Positions 44,763 through 57,600 of a stretch of DNA of 64,000 nt are shown in pieces. How positions within the stretch are numbered: position 1 is the first letter of the stretch; each line of letters opens with the position of its first letter. The translations under genes and the position numbers were made by a program. Source of the stretch: Oscarella lobularis (lineage: Eukaryota; Porifera; Homoscleromorpha; Homosclerophorida; Oscarellidae); assembly GCF_947507565.1 (NCBI RefSeq), contig NC_089188.1:1426001-1490000 (forward strand), given 5' to 3'. The notes beneath the pieces are model-generated. The model did no database searches, had not been told where the DNA came from, and saw nothing but the letters and a program-made list of their open reading frames with translations.

Positions 44763-45205
44763 ATCTATACTACTAAGAGCAGCGGCCATCTTGGATGACG
44801 TCAGAATCTTTCGTTATAATCGCTAAGGCTCATTCGCTACGCCTTCTACCGCACTCTCTTGCGGTGCAAACATCTCCGACGATCCGCGCGGAGATGACTG
44901 GCCATCTCTTTTTTCTCAGACGACATCAGGCGCTCCCTTATGGGGTGCACAATGTCTGGTGCGTTTGTCTTCATTATGACGTCATACGGCACCACGCACT
45001 CTGAATTGCGTGTCTTTAAAGGAGGGGCCAGGAGACATACGCTACGCCTTATTTTGCACCGCAATAACGAGCAAGTATCGCGTAATAACGATTGAGCCAT
45101 TCGCCAAAATCTCAGAGCGTATGATGTAATCTAAAAATGAGGTTTTTGGGAAGGCAAGCTTTGTAGGCTAAATAAGATCAGGGCCTCATCTTTGACTCTT
45201 AGGGT

Positions 45206-45257
45206 CTGTGATCACAGGATATCTGTGAACACAGGGGTATCTGTGATCACAGGGGTA
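45206..45257. repeat. Short palindromic tandem repeat
   Basis: Three near copies of a ~17-18 bp unit contain the perfect palindrome CTGTGATCACAG (45206-45217 and 45241-45252), with a middle copy CTGTGAACACAG. It lies inside the Helitron-like element. Function unknown; it could form small cruciforms. Confidence 0.85.
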
Positions 45258-45623
45258 GATGTACAGGATCGCATTTGGGGTACCTGTGTCGCGATCTGCT
45301 TACGTCTGCTTATCTTTTCTTTTACTCACACACACATGCGAGCAAGCCCGAAAAAGTACCGCCAGTGGACACAGGCTACGCCTTATTTGCACTGCAATAA
45401 CGTGCAAATATCGCGATTGAGACATTCGCCAAAACCTCACGATATTAGAGATTGATTCTTGGGGCCTCAATAAGAATCAAAGATGGGGTCAAGATCTTTG
45501 ATTTTATGGCCATAAATACAATCAGCTTGCGTCTGCTTATCTTTGCTGACATATGCACATGCGAGTAAGGGAAAGTGTACTAAGCACACAATAGAGCTGA
45601 GACCCCCAACACTTATCTATTTT

Positions 45624-45640
45624 CCCGTGCGAAGCACGGG
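45624..45640 (+). other. 3' hairpin of the Helitron-like element
   Basis: Perfect 7 bp stem CCCGTGC / GCACGGG with a GAA loop, preceded by a T-rich stretch (CTATTTT). In Helitrons such a hairpin acts as the rolling-circle termination signal a few bases before the 3' end. Here satellite-like sequence begins about 15-20 bp downstream. Confidence 0.7.
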
Positions 45641-48600
45641 CACCAAAACGATTCTTATGCCCTAAATACAAAATTGAAGCCCTAAACTTTGATTCTAAGG
45701 ACCTAAATAATAAATTGAGGGCCTAAACTTTGATTATAAGGGCCTCAATAGTAAATTCAGTGCCTAAACTTTGATTCTAAAGCCTAAAAAATAAATTGAG
45801 GGCCTAAACTTTGATTCTAAGGACATAAATAATAAATAAAGAGCTTAACTTTGATTCTATGGGCCTAAATAATAAATTGAGGGCCTAAACTTTAATTCTG
45901 AGAGCCTAAATAATAAATTGAGGGTCTAAACTTTGATTCTAAAAACGTAAATATTAAATTCATCGTCTAAAAGTTTATTCTAAGAGCCTAAATAATAAAT
46001 TGATGGCCTAAACTTTGATTTTAAGGGCCTAAATAATAAATTCAGGGCCTAAACGTTGATTCTAAGAGCCTAAATAATAAAATCAGGGCCTAAACTTTGA
46101 TTCTAAGGACCTAAATAATAAATTCAGGGCCTAAACGTTGATTCTCAGAGCCTAAATAATAAATTGAGGGCCTAAACTTTGATTCTAAGAGCCTAAATAA
46201 TAAATTGAGGGCCTAAACGTTGATTCTAAGAGCCTAAATATTAAATTCAGGGCCTAAACTTTGATTCTAAGGGCCTAAATAATAAATTGAGGGCATAAAC
46301 TTTGATTCTGAGAGCCTAAATAATAAATTGAGGGCCTAAACCTTGATTCTAAAGGCCTAAATAATAAATTGAGGGCCTAAACTTTGATTCTAAGAACCTA
46401 AATAATAAATTGAGGACCTAAACTTTGATTCTAAGTTCCTAAATAAGAAATTGAGGGCCTAAACGTTGATTCTAAGAGCCTAAATAATAAATTCAGGGCC
46501 TAAACTTTGATTCTGAGAGCCTAAATAATAAATTGAGGGCCTAAACTTTGATCCCGAGAGCCTAAATAATAAATTGAGGGCCTAAACCTTGATTCTAAGG
46601 GCCTAAATAATAAATTGAGGGCCGAAACTTTGATCCCGAGAGCCTAAATAATAAATTGAGGGCCTAAACCTTGATTCTAAGGGCCTAAATAATAAATTGA
46701 GGGCCTAAACTTTGATTCTGAGAGCCTGAATAATAAATTGAGGGCCTAAACCTTGATTCTAAGGGCCTAAATAATAAATTGAGGGCATAAACTTTGATTC
46801 TAAGAGTCTAAATAATAAATTGAGGGCCTAAACGTTGATTCTAAGAGCCTAAATAATAAATTCACAGCCTAAACTTTGATTCTAAAAGCCTAAATAATAA
46901 ATTCAAGGCCTAAACTTTGATTCTGAGAGCCTAAATAATAAATTGAGGGCCTAAACTTTGATTTTAAGGGCCTAAATAATAAATTCAGGGCCTAAACCTT
47001 GATTATAAAAGCCTAAATAATAAATTCAGGGCCTAAACTTTGATTCTAAGGACCTAAATAATAAATTCAGGGCCTAAACGTTGATTCTCAGAGACTAAAT
47101 AATAAATTGAGGGCCTAAACTTTGATTCTAAGAGCCTAAATAATAAATTGAGGGCCTAAACGTTGATTCTAAGAGCCTAAATAATAAATTCAGGGCCTAA
47201 ACTTTGATTCTGAGAGTCTAAATAATAAATTGAGGGCCTAAACTTTGATTCTGAGAGCCTAAATAATAAATTGAGGGTCTAAACTTTGATCCCGAGAGCC
47301 TAAATAATAAATTGAGGGCCTAAACCTTGATTCTAAGGGCCTAAATAATAAATTGAGGGCCTAAACTTTGATCCCGAGAGCCTAAATAATAAATTGAGGG
47401 CCTAAACCTTGATTCTAAGGGCCTAAATAATAAATTGAGGGCCTAAACTTTGATTCTAAGAGCCTAAATAATAAATTGAGGGCCTAAACGTTGATTCTGA
47501 GAGCCTAAATAATAAATTCAGGGCCTAAACTTTGACCCCGAGAGCCTAAATAATAAATTGAGGGCCTAAACTTTGATTCTGAGAGCCTAAATAATAAATT
47601 GAGGGCCTAAACCATGATTCTAAGGGCCTAAATAATAAATTGAGGGCATAAACTTTGATTCTAAGAGCCTAAATAATAAATTGAGGGCCTAAACCTTGAT
47701 TCTAAGGGCCTAAATAATAAATTGAGGGCATAAACTTTGATTCTAAGAGCCTAAATAATAAATTGAGGGCCTAAACGTTGATTCTAAGAGCTTAAATAAT
47801 AAATTCAGGGCCTAAACTTTGATTCTAAAAGCCTAAATAATAAATTCAAGGCCTAAACTTTGATTCTGAGAGCCTAAATAATAAATTGAGGGCCTAAACT
47901 TTGATTTTAAGGGCCTAAATAATAAATTCAGGGCCTAAACATTGATTATAAAAGCCTAAAGAATAAATTCAGGGCCTAAACTTTGATTCTAAGGACCTAA
48001 ATAATAAATTCAGAGCATAAACGTTGATTCTCAGAGACTAAATAATAAATTGAGGGCCTAAACTTTGATCCCGAGAGCCTAAATAATAAATTGAGGGCCT
48101 AAACCTTGATTCTAAGGGCCTAAATAATAAATTGAGGGCCTAAACTTTGATTCTAAGAGCCTAAATAATAAATTGAGGGCCTAAACGTTGATTCTGAGAG
48201 CCTAAATAATAAATTCAGGGCCTAAACTTTGACCCCGAGAGCCTAAATAATAAATTGAGGGCCTAAACTTTGATTCTGAGAGCCTAAATAATAAATTGAG
48301 GGCCTAAACCATGATTCTAAGGGCCTAAATAATAAATTGAGGGCATAAACTTTGATTCTAAGAGCCTAAATAATAAATTGAGGGCCTAAACCTTGATTCT
48401 AAGGGCCTAAATAATAAATTGAGGGCATAAACTTTGATTCTAAGAGCCTAAATAATAAATTGAGGGCCTAAACGTTGATTCTAAGAGCTTAAATAATAAA
48501 TTCAGGGCCTAAACTTTGATTCTAAAAGCCTAAATAATAAATTCAAGGCCTAAACTTTGATTCTGAGAGCCTAAATAATAAATTGAGGGCCTAAACTTTG

Positions 48601-51600
48601 ATTTTAAGGGCCTAAATAATAAATTCAGGGCCTAAACCTTGATTATAAAAGCCTAAAGAATAAATTCAGGGCCTAAACTTTGATTCTAAGGACCTAAATA
48701 ATAAATTCAGAGCCTAAACGTTGATTCTCAGAGACTAAATAATAAATTGAGGGCCTAAACTTTGATTCTAAGAGCCTAAATAATAAACTGAGGGCCTAAA
48801 CGTTGATTCTAAGAGCCTAAATAATAAATTCAGGGCCTAAACTTTGATTCTAAGAGCCTAAATAATAAATTCAGGGCCTAAACTTTGATTCTGAGAGTCT
48901 AAATAATAAATTGAGGGCCTAAACTTTGATTCTGAGAGCCTAAATAATAAATTGAGGGTCTAAACTTGATCCCGAGAGCCTAAATAATAAATTGAGGGCC
49001 TAAACCTTGATTCTAAGGGCCTAAATAATAAATTGAGGGCCTAAACTTTGATCCCGAGAGCCTAAATAATAAATTGAGGGCCTAAACCTTGATTCTAAGG
49101 GCCTAAATAATAAATTGAGGGCCTAAACTTTGATTCTAAGAGCCTAAATAATAAATTGAGGGCCTAAACGTTGATTCTAAGAGCCTAAATAATAAATTCA
49201 GGGCCTAAACTTTGACCCCGAGAGCCTAAATAATAAATTGAGGGCCTAAACTTTGATTCTGAGAGCCTAAATAATAAATTGAGGGCCTTAACCTTGATTC
49301 TAAGGGCCTAAATAATAAATTGAGGGCATAAACTTTGATTCTAAGAGCCTAAATAATAAATTGAGGGCCTAATCGTTGATTCTAAGAGCCTAAATAATAA
49401 ATTCAGGGCCTAAACTTTGATTCTAAAAGCCTAAATAATAAATTCAAGGCCTAAACTTTGATTCTGAGAGCCTAAATAATAAATTGAGGGCCTAAACTTT
49501 GATTCTGAGAGCCTAAATAAAAAATTGAGGACATAAACTTTGATTCTGAGAGCCTAAATAATAAATTGAGGGCCTAAACTTTGATTCTCAGGACCTAAAA
49601 AATAAATTAAGGGCCTAAACTTTGATTCTAAAAACGTAAATATTAAATTCATGGTCTAAAAGTTTATTCTAAGGGCCTAAATAATAAATTGATGACCTAA
49701 ACTTTGATTTTAAGGGCCTAAATAATAAATTCAGGGCCTAAACCTTGATTATAAAAGCCTAAATAATAAATTCAGGGCCTAAACTTTGATTCTAAGGACC
49801 TAAATAATAAATTCAGGGCCTAAACGTTGATTCTCAGAGACTAAATAATAAATTGAGGGCCTAAACTTTGATTCTGAAAGCCTAAATAAAAAATTGAGGA
49901 CCTAAACTTTGATTCTAAGGACCTAAATAATAAATTCAGGGCCTAAACTTTGATTCCAAGGGCCTAAATAATAAACTCAGAGCCTAAACTTTGATTCTAT
50001 GAGCCTAAATAATAAATTGAGGACCTAAACTTTGATTCTAAGAGGCTAAATAATAAATTGAGGGCCTAAACTTTGATCCCGAGAGCCTAAATAATAAATT
50101 GAGGGCCTAAACCTTGATTCTAAGGGCCTAAATAATAAATTGAGAGCCTAAACTTTGATTCTAAGAACCTGAATAATCCTAAACTTTGATTCTAAGGACC
50201 TAAATAATAAATTCAGGGCCAAAACTTTGATTCTAAAGGCCTAAAAAATAAATTGAGAGCCTAAACTTTGATTCTAAGGATATAAAGTATAAATTTAGGA
50301 CTCAACTTTGATTCTAAGGACCTAAATAATAAATTGAGGGCCTAAACTTTGATTCTGAAAGCCTAAATAAAAAATTGAGGACCTAAACTTTGATTCTAAG
50401 GACCTAAATAATAAATTCAGGGCCTAAACTTTGATTCCAAGGGCCTAAATAATAAATTCAGAGCCTAAACTTTGATTCTATGAGCCTAAATAATAAATTG
50501 AGGACCTAAACTTTGATTCTAAGGACCTAAATAATGAATTGAGGGCCTAAACGTTGATTCTAAGAGGCTAAATAATAAATTCAGGGCCTAAACTTTGATT
50601 CTGAGAGTCTAAATAATAAATTGAGGGTCTAAACTTTGATCCCGAGAGCCTAAATAATAAATTGAGGACCCAAACTTTGATTCTAAGGGCCTAAATAATA
50701 AATTGAGGGCCTAAACTTTGATTCTGAGAGCCTAAATAATAAATTGAGGGCCTAAACCTTGATTCTAAGGGCCTAAATAATAAAATGAGGGTATAAACTT
50801 TGATTCTAAGAGCCTAAATAATAAATTGAGGGCCTAAACGTTGATTCTAAGAGCCTAAATAATAAATTCAGGGCCTAAACTTTGATTCTAAAAGCCTAAA
50901 TAATAAATTCAAGGCCTAAACTTTGATTCTGAGAGCCTAAATAATAAATTGAGGGCCTAAACTTTGATTCTGAGAGCCTAAATAAAAAATTGAGGACCTA
51001 AACTTTGATTCTGAGAGCCTAAATAATAAATTGAGGGCCTAAACTTTGATTCTCAAGACCTAAAAAAATAAATTGAGGGCCTAAACTTTGATTCTAAAAA
51101 CGTAAATATTAAATTCATGGTCTAAAAGTTTATTCTAAGGGCCTAAATAATAAATTGATGACCTAAACTTTGATTTTAAGGGCCTAAATAATAAATTCAG
51201 AGCCTAAACTTTGATTATAAAAGCCTAAATAATAAATTCAGGGCCTAAACTTTGATTCTAAGGACCTAAATAATAAATTCAGGGCCTAAACGTTGATTCT
51301 CAGAGACTAAATAATAAATTGAGGGCCTAAACTTTGATTCTAAGAGCCTAAATAAAAAATTGAGGGCCTAAACGTTGATTCTAAGAGCCTAAATAATAAA
51401 TTCAGGGCCTAAACTTTGATTCTAAGAGCCTAAATAATAAATTCAGAGCCTAAACTTTGATTCTGAGAGTCTAAATAATAAATTGAGGACCTAAACTTTG
51501 ATTCTAAGGACCTAAATAATGAATTAAAGGCCTAAACGTTGATTCTAAGAGCCTAAATAATAAATTGAGGGCCAAAACTTTGATTCTAAGAGCCTAAATA

Positions 51601-54600
51601 ATAAATTCAGGGCCTAAACTTTGATTCTGAGAGTCTAAGTAATAAATTGAGGGCCTAAACTTTGATTCTGAGAGCCTAAATAATAAATTGAGGGTCTAAA
51701 CTTTGATCCCGAGAGCCTAAATAATAAATTGAGGGCCTAAACCTTGATTCTAAGGGCCTAAATAATAAATTGAGGGCCTAAACTTTGATCCCGAGAGCCT
51801 AAATAATAAATTGAGGGCCTAAACCTTGATTCTAAGGGCCTAAATAATAAATTGAGGGCCTAAACTTTGATTCTGAGAGCCTGAATAATAAATTGAGGGC
51901 CTAAACCTTGATTCTAAGGGCCTAAATAATAAATTGAGGGCATAAACTTTGATTCTAAGAGCCTAAATAATAAATTGAGGGCCTAAACCTTGATTCTAAG
52001 GGCCTAAATAATAAATTGAGGGCCTAAACTTTGATTCTGAAAGCCTAAATAAAAAATTGAGGACCTAAACTTTGATTCTAAGGACCTAAATAATAAATTC
52101 AGGGCCTAAACTTTGATTCCAAGGGCCTAAATAATAAATTCAGAGCCTAAACTTTGATTCTATGAGCCTAAATAATAAATTGAGGGCCTAAACCTTGATT
52201 CTAAGGGCCTAAATAATAAATTGAGGGCCTAAACTTTGATTCTGAGAGCCTGAATAATAAATTGAGGGCCTAAACCTTGATTCTAAGGGCCTAAATAATA
52301 AATTGAGGGCCGAAACTTTGATCCCGAGAGCCTAAATAATAAATTGAGGGCCTAAACCTTGATTCTAAGGGCCTAAATAATAAATTGAGGGCCTAAACTT
52401 TGATTCTGAGAGCCTGAATAATAAATTGAGGGCCTGAACCTTGATTCTAAGGGCCTAAATAATAAATTGAGGGCATAAACTTTGATTCTAAGAGTCTAAA
52501 TAATAAATTGAGGGCCTAAACGTTGATTCTAAGAGCCTAAATAATAAATTCACAGCCTAAACTTTGATTCTAAAAGCCTAAATAATAAATTCAAGGCCTA
52601 AACTTTGATTCTGAGAGCCTAAATAATAAATTGAGGGCCTAAACTTTGATTTTAAGGGCCTAAATAATAAATTCAGGGCCTAAACCTTGATTATAAAAGC
52701 CTAAATAATAAATTCAGGGCCTAAACTTTGATTCTAAGGACCTAAATAATAAATTCAGGGCCTAAACGTTGATTCTCAGAGACTAAATAATAAATTCAGG
52801 GCCTAAACTTTGATTCTAAGAGCCTAAATAATAAATTGAGGGCCTAAACGTTGATTCTAAGAGCCTAAATAATAAATTCAGGGCCTAAACTTTGATTCTA
52901 AGAGCCTAAATAATAAATTCAGGGCCTAAACTTTGATTCTGAGAGTCTAAATAATAAATTGAGGGCCTAAACTTTGATTCTGAGAGCCTAAATAATAAAT
53001 TGAGGGTCTAAACTTTGATCCCGAGAGCCTAAATAATAAATTCAGGGCCTAAACTTTGATTCTGAGAGCCTAAATAATAAATTCAGGGCCTAAACTTTGA
53101 CCCCGAGAGCCTAAATAATAAATTGAGGGCCTAAACTTTGATTCTGAGAGCCTAAATAATAAATTGAGGGCCTAAACCATGATTCTAAGGGCCTAAATAA
53201 TAACTTGAGGGCATAAACTTTGATTCTAAGAGCCTAAATAATAAATTGAGGGCCTAAACCTTGATTCTAAGGGCCTAAATAATAAATTGAGGGCATAAAC
53301 TTTGATTCTAAGAGCCTAAATAATAAATTGAGGGCCTAAACGTTGATTCTAAGAGCTTAAATAATAAATTCAGGGCCTAAACTTTGATTCTAAAAGCCTA
53401 AATAATAAATTCAAGGCCTAAACTTTGATTCTGAGAGCCTAAATAATAAATTCAGGGCCTAAACTTTGATTTTAAGGGCCTAAATAATAAATTCAGGGCC
53501 TAAACATTGATTATAAAAGCCTAAAGAATAAATTCAGGGCCTAAACTTTGATTCTAAGGACCTAAATAATAAATTCAGAGCCTCAACGTTGATTCTCAGA
53601 GACTAAATAATAAATTGAGGGCCTAAACTTTGATTCTAAGAGCCTAAATAATAAACTGAGGGCCTAAACGTTGATTCTAAGAGCCTAAATAATAAATTCA
53701 GGGCCTAAACTTTGATTCTAAGAGCCTAAATAATAAATTCAGGGCCTAAACTTTGATTCTGAGAGTCTAAATAATAAATTGAGGGCCTAAACTTTGATTC
53801 TGAAAGCCTAAATAATAAATTGAGGGTCTAAACTTGATCCCGAGAGCCTAAATAATAAATTGAGGGCCTAAACCTTGATTCTAAGGGCCTAAATAATAAA
53901 TTGAGGGCCTAAACTTTGATCCCGAGAGCCTAAATAATAAATTGAGGGCCTAAACCTTGATTCTAAGAGCCTAAATAATAAATTGAGGGCCTAAACTTTG
54001 ATTCTAAGAGCCTAAATAATAAATTCAGGGCCTAAACGTTGATTCTAAGAGCCTAAATAATAAATTCAGGGCCTAAACTTTGACCCCGAGAGCCTAAATA
54101 ATAAATTGAGGGCCTAAACTTTGATTCTGAGAGCCTAAATAATAAATTGAGGGCCTAAACCTTGACTCTAAGGGCCTAAATAATAAATTGAGGGCATAAA
54201 CTTTGATTCTAAGAGCCTAAATAATAAATTGAGGGCCTAATCGTTGATTCTAAGAGCCTAAATAATAAATTCAGGGCCTAAACTTTGATTCTAAAAGCCT
54301 AAATAATAAATTCAAGGCCTAAACTTTGATTCTGAGAGCCTAAATAATAAATTGAGGGCCTAAACTTTGATTCTGAGAGCCTAAATAAAAAATTGAGGAC
54401 ATAAACTTTGATTCTGAGAGCCTAAATAATAAATTGAGGGCCTAAACTTTGATTCTCAGGACCTAAAAAATAAATTAAGGGCCTAAACTTTGATTCTAAA
54501 AACGTAAATATTAAATTCATGGTCTAAAAGTTTATTCTAAGAGCCTAAATAATAAATTGATGACCTAAACTTTGATTTTAAGGGCCTAAATAATAAATTC

Positions 54601-57600
54601 AGGGCCTAAACTTTGATCCCGAGAGCCTAAATAATAAATTGAGGGCCTAAACCTTGATTCTAAGGGCCTAAATAATAAATTGAGGGCCTAAACTTTGATC
54701 CCGAGAGCCTAAATAATAAATTGAGGGCCTAAACCTTGATTCTAAGGGCCTAAATAATAAATTGAGGGCCTAAACTTTGATTCTGAGAGCCTGAATAATA
54801 AATTGAGGGCCTAAACCTTGATTCTCAGGGCCTAAATAATAAATTGAGGGCATAAACTTTGATTCTAAGAGCCTAAATAATAAATTGAGGGCCTAAACCT
54901 TGATTCTAAGGGCCTAAATAATAAATTGAGGGCCTAAACTTTGATTCTGAAAGCCTAAATAAAAAATTGAGGACCTAAACTTTGATTCTAAGGACCTAAA
55001 TAATAAATTCAGGGCCTAAACTTTGATTCCAAGGGCCTAAATAATAAATTCAGAGCCTAAACTTTGATTCTATGAGCCTAAATAATAAATTGAAGGCCTA
55101 AACTTTGATTCTAAGGACCTAAATAATGAATTGAAGGCCTAAACGTTGATTCTAAGAGCCTAAATAATAAATTGAGGGCCAAAACTTTGATTCTAAGAGC
55201 CTAAATAATAAATTCAGGGCCTAAACTTTGATTCTGAGAGTCTAAATAATAAATTGAGGGCCTAAACTTTGATTCTGAGAGCCTAAATAATAAATTCAGG
55301 GCCTAAACTTTGATCCCGAGAGCCTAAATAATAAATTGAGGGCCAAAACTTTGATTCTAAGAGCCTAAATAATAAATTCAGGGCCTAAACTTTGATTCTG
55401 AGAGTCTAAATAATAAATTGAGGGCCTAAACTTTGATTCTGAGAGCCTAAATAATAAATTGAGGGCCTAAACTTTGATCCCGAGAGCCTAAATAATAAAT
55501 TGAGGGCCTAAACCTTGATTCTAAGAACCTAAATAATAAATTGAGGGCCGAAACTTTGATCCCGAGAGCCTAAATAATAAATTGAGGGCCTAAACCTTGA
55601 TTCTAAGGGCCTAAATAATAAATTGAGGGCCTAAACTTTGATTCTGAGAGCCTGAATAATAAATTGAGGGCCTAAACCTTGATTCTAAGGGCCTAAATAA
55701 TAAATTGAGGGCATAAACTTTGATTCTAAGAGTCTAAATAATAAATTGAGGGCCTAAACGTTGATTCTAAGAGCCTAAATAATAAATTCACAGCCTAAAC
55801 TTTGATTCTAAAAGCCTAAATAATAAATTCAAGGCCTAAACTTTGATTCTGAGAGCCTAAATAATAAATTGAGGGCCTAAACTTTGATTTCAAGGGCCTA
55901 AATAATAAATTCAGGGCCTAAACCTTGATTATAAAAGCCTAAATAATAAATTCAGGGCCTAAACTTTGATTCTAAGGACCTAAATAATAAATTCAGGGCC
56001 TAAACGTTGATTCTCAGAGACTAAATAATAAATTGAGGGCCTAAACTTTGATTCTAAGAGCCTAAATAATAAATTGAGGGCCTAAACGTTGATTCTAAGA
56101 GCCTAAATAATAAATTCAGGGCCTAAACTTTGATTCTAAGAGCCTAAATAATAAATTCAGGGCCTAAACTTTGATTCTGAGAGTCTAAATAATAAATTGA
56201 GGGCCTAAACTTTGATTCTGAGAGCCTAAATAATAAATTGAGGGTCTAAACTTTGATCCCGAGAGCCTAAATAATAAATTGAGGGCCTAAACCTTGATTC
56301 TAAGGGCCTAAATAATAAATTGAGGGCCTAAACTTTGATCCCGAGAGCCTAAATAATAAATTGAGGGCCAAAACCTTGATTCTAAGGGCCTAAATAATAA
56401 ATTGAGGGCCTAAACTTTGATTCTAAGAGCCTAAATAATAAATTGAGGGCCTAAACGTTGATTCTAAGAGCCTAAATAATAAATTCAGGGCCTAAACTTT
56501 GACCCCGAGAGCCTAAATAATAAATTGAGGGCCTAAACTTTGATTCTGAGAGCCTAAATAATAAATTGAGGGCCTTAACCTTGATTCTAAGGGCCTAAAT
56601 AATAAATTGAGGGCATAAACTTTGATTCTAAGAGCCTAAATAATAAATTGAGGGCCTAATCGTTGATTCTAAGAGCCTAAATAATAAATTCAGGGCCTAA
56701 ACTTTGATTCTAAAAGCCTAAATAATAAATTCAAGGCCTAAACTTTGATTCTGAGAGCCTAAATAATAAATTGAGGGCCTAAACTTTGATTCTGAGAGCC
56801 TAAATAAAAAATTGAGGACATAAACTTTGATTCTGAGAGCCTAAATAATAAATTGAGGGCCTAAACTTTGATTCTCAGGACCTAAAAAATAAATTAAGGG
56901 CCTAAACTTTGATTCTAAAAACGTAAATATTAAATTCATGGTCTAAAAGTTTATTCTAAGGGCCTAAATAATAAATTGATGACCTAAACTTTGATTTTAA
57001 GGGCCTAAATAATAAATTCAGGGCCTAAACTTTGATTCTAAGAGCCTAAATAATAAATTCAGGGCCTAAACTTTGATTCTAAGAGCCTAAATAATAAATT
57101 CAGGGCCTAAACTTTGATTCTGAGAGTCTAAATAATAAATTGAGGGCCTAAACTTTGATTCTGAGAGCCTAAATAATAAATTGAGGGTCTAAACTTTGAT
57201 CCCGAGAGCCTAAATAATAAATTGAGGGCCTAAACCTTGATTCTAAGGGCCTAAATAATAAATTGAGGGCCTAAACTTTGATCCCGAGAGCCTAAATAAT
57301 AAATTGAGGGCCTAAACCTTGATTCTAAGGGCCTAAATAATAAATTGAGGGCCTAAACTTTGATTCTAAGAGCCTAAATAATAAATTGAGGGCCTAAACG
57401 TTGATTCTGAGAGCCTAAATAATAAATTCAGGGCCTAAACTTTGACCCCGAGAGCCTAAATAATAAATTGAGGGCCTAAACTTTGATTCTGAGAGCCTAA
57501 ATAATAAATTGAGGGCCTAAACCATGATTCTAAGGGCCTAAATAATAAATTGAGGGCATAAACTTTGATTCTAAGAGCCTAAATAATAAATTGAGGGCCT

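Larger units (their letters stand above)
44764..45640 (+). mobile_element. Helitron-like non-autonomous element
   Basis: The 5' end reads TCTATACTACTAAGAGCAGC, typical of Helitron 5' termini (TC start). The 3' end carries a GC-rich hairpin CCCGTGC-GAA-GCACGGG at 45624-45640, again typical. No terminal inverted repeats or Rep/helicase coding sequence is present, so it would be non-autonomous. A classical CTRR end directly after the hairpin is not visible (CACCAAAAC follows), so the right border is uncertain or disrupted. Internally there are duplicated segments, e.g. CTACGCCTTATTTTGCACCG at about 45048 and CTACGCCTTATTTGCACTGC at about 45375. It also holds sequence resembling the adjoining 41 bp satellite monomer. 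Confidence 0.65.

Noticed and set aside
44764-45640. Autonomous Helitron
   Set aside because: There is no Rep or helicase coding sequence and the element is under 1 kb, so at most it is non-autonomous.
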